DNA of 64,000 bases from Pseudomonas sp. FeN3W (GTDB lineage Bacteria > Pseudomonadota > Gammaproteobacteria > Pseudomonadales > Pseudomonadaceae): the NCBI GenBank assembly GCA_030263805.2, contig CP136010.1, positions 4,231,001 to 4,295,000 on the forward strand, given 5' to 3'. A program made the position numbers and the translations under genes. Positions 63,100 to 64,000 of this stretch are shown here, piece by piece (position 1 is the stretch's first letter; each line of letters begins with the position of its first letter). A model generated the notes under the pieces. That model was not told where the DNA came from and searched no databases. It worked only from the letters and a program-made list of their open reading frames with translations.

Positions 63100-64000
63100 T
63101 CAGTGGCCGCCCGCGCCGGCCTGCATGTCCTGCGGCAGTGCGCGCGTCAGCATCACCGCGACCATGCTGATGGCCAGGGCGATGCCGACGAAGTGGAAGG
63201 CGTCGTTGTAGGCCATGATCATCGCCTGCTGGTGGGTGATCTCGCTGAGTCGGCCCAGCGCCGCCTGCTCGCTGCCCAGTTGCGCGGCCAGGGTGCTCAG
63301 GCGCTCGGCTACCGCTGGGTTGGTCGGCACCAGCGCTTCGCGCAGGTAGTCGAAATAGACCTTGGTGCGGCTGTCCAGCAGGGTGGCGAGCAGGGCGATG
63401 CCAATGGCGCCGCCCAGGTTGCGCAGGATGTTGAACAAACTGGAGGCGGAGCCGGCGTCCTGTGGCTGCACGTAGGCGGTGGCGATCAACGAGATGGTCA
63501 CCATGATCAGCGGCTGACCGATCGCGCGGATGATCTGAATGGGATGGAACTGGTCACCGGCAAAGTCCGGGTTGAGCGCCCCCGAGGCGAAGCTGGACAG
63601 GCCGAACAGGGCGAAGCCCGCGGCGCATAGCCATTTCGGCGGGATGATCTTCATCAGCTTGGGCACCAGCGGAATCAGGAACAGCTGCGGAATGCCCATC
63701 CACATGATCACCTGGCCGATCTGCAGGGCGTTGTACTGCTGGATCTGCGCCAGGTACAGCGGCAGCAGGTAGATCGAACCGTAGAGCCCGAGACCCATGC
63801 CGAGACTGGCGATGCTGGTCAGGCCGAAGTTGCGCTCGCGCAGGATGCCCAGGTTGATCAGCGGGTTGGGCCGCGACAGCTGCAGGATCACGAACAGGAT
63901 CAGGCTCAGCAGGGCGATGGCGCCCAGCTCGACGATCAGGCTCGATTCGAGCCAGTCCTTGCGATGGCCTTCTTCGAGAAACACCTGCAGGCAGCCGAGG
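63100..64000 (-). CDS. MFS drug transporter, DHA2/EmrB type, C-terminal part
   Basis: About 299 C-terminal residues of a 14-spanner major facilitator. The frame remains open to the window edge, so the N-terminal ~200 residues are outside. Visible are about seven to eight helices, RERNFGLTSIASLGMGLGLYGSIYLLPLYLAQ (in pieces), and a periplasmic loop before the final helix, as in EmrB. DHA2 pumps usually pair with a membrane-fusion protein (EmrA); none is visible here. Confidence 0.88.
   Translation of the reverse strand, partial: LGCLQVFLEEGHRKDWLESSLIVELGAIALLSLILFVILQLSRPNPLINLGILRERNFGLTSIASLGMGLGLYGSIYLLPLYLAQIQQYNALQIGQVIMWMGIPQLFLIPLVPKLMKIIPPKWLCAAGFALFGLSSFASGALNPDFAGDQFHPIQIIRAIGQPLIMVTISLIATAYVQPQDAGSASSLFNILRNLGGAIGIALLATLLDSRTKVYFDYLREALVPTNPAVAERLSTLAAQLGSEQAALGRLSEITHQQAMIMAYNDAFHFVGIALAISMVAVMLTRALPQDMQAGAGGH

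Overview
This window is a high-GC gammaproteobacterial chromosome segment, most likely Pseudomonas sensu lato and plausibly the P. stutzeri (Stutzerimonas) group. Three things point there: protein sequences that read as Pseudomonas orthologues, a gene order that follows the P. aeruginosa PA3828-PA3767 neighbourhood (from memory, not searched), and intergenic repeats typical of pseudomonads. No rRNA, CRISPR array or replication origin was seen.

Region 1 (1-26286) is core housekeeping. It starts with the end of lptG, an RDD membrane protein, a cold-shock protein and tRNA-Leu(CAA). Next is queA-tgt-yajC-secD-secF (queuosine tRNA modification plus Sec export), a glycine-zipper envelope protein, suhB, trmJ and cysE. 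The complete iscRSUA-hscBA-fdx-iscX iron-sulfur operon follows, with a recognisable IscR-type promoter. Then come ndk and rlmN-pilF-rodZ-ispG-hisS-yfgM-bamB-der.

Region 2 (26287-47333) is more varied. A ~0.9 kb gene-free stretch carries a two-headed inverted repeat. It is followed by a second serine acetyltransferase, an aminotransferase/omega-amidase pair, two small membrane proteins, a secreted endonuclease and an EamA permease whose frame is broken by a 5-bp tandem unit. Then come an alcohol dehydrogenase, leuA, a copper-linked pair (DUF2946 + OprC-like receptor), a mechanosensitive channel, an isochorismatase-fold hydrolase, an M23 peptidase, xseA, a zinc-ribbon protein, guaB and guaA.

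Region 3 (47335-54113) is a ~6.8 kb integrative element inserted at the 3' end of guaA. A near-perfect copy of the guaA 3' end lies at its far side. It encodes a P4-type tyrosine integrase, a two-gene module that looks HicA-like plus an HTH partner behind a perfect palindrome, an AlpA-type regulator, a truncated membrane protein, an IS3-family insertion sequence, and a 5'-truncated PAS-GGDEF-EAL protein. Candidate integrase arm sites lie at both ends. The IS lacks a target duplication and both its neighbours are beheaded, which suggests it caused a deletion.

Region 4 (54114-64000) returns to the core: what looks like the original guaA terminator, a TAT-exported multicopper oxidase, tadA, argF with an ABC ATPase, grxD, a VanZ-like protein, tRNA-Asn(GUU), an aromatic aminotransferase, uvrB, and the C-terminal part of an MFS transporter cut by the window edge.

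The least explained parts are the HicA-like/HTH bicistron and its operator, the truncated membrane protein of the island, the CCACG x3 frameshift, and the dispersed heptamer and two-headed repeats.
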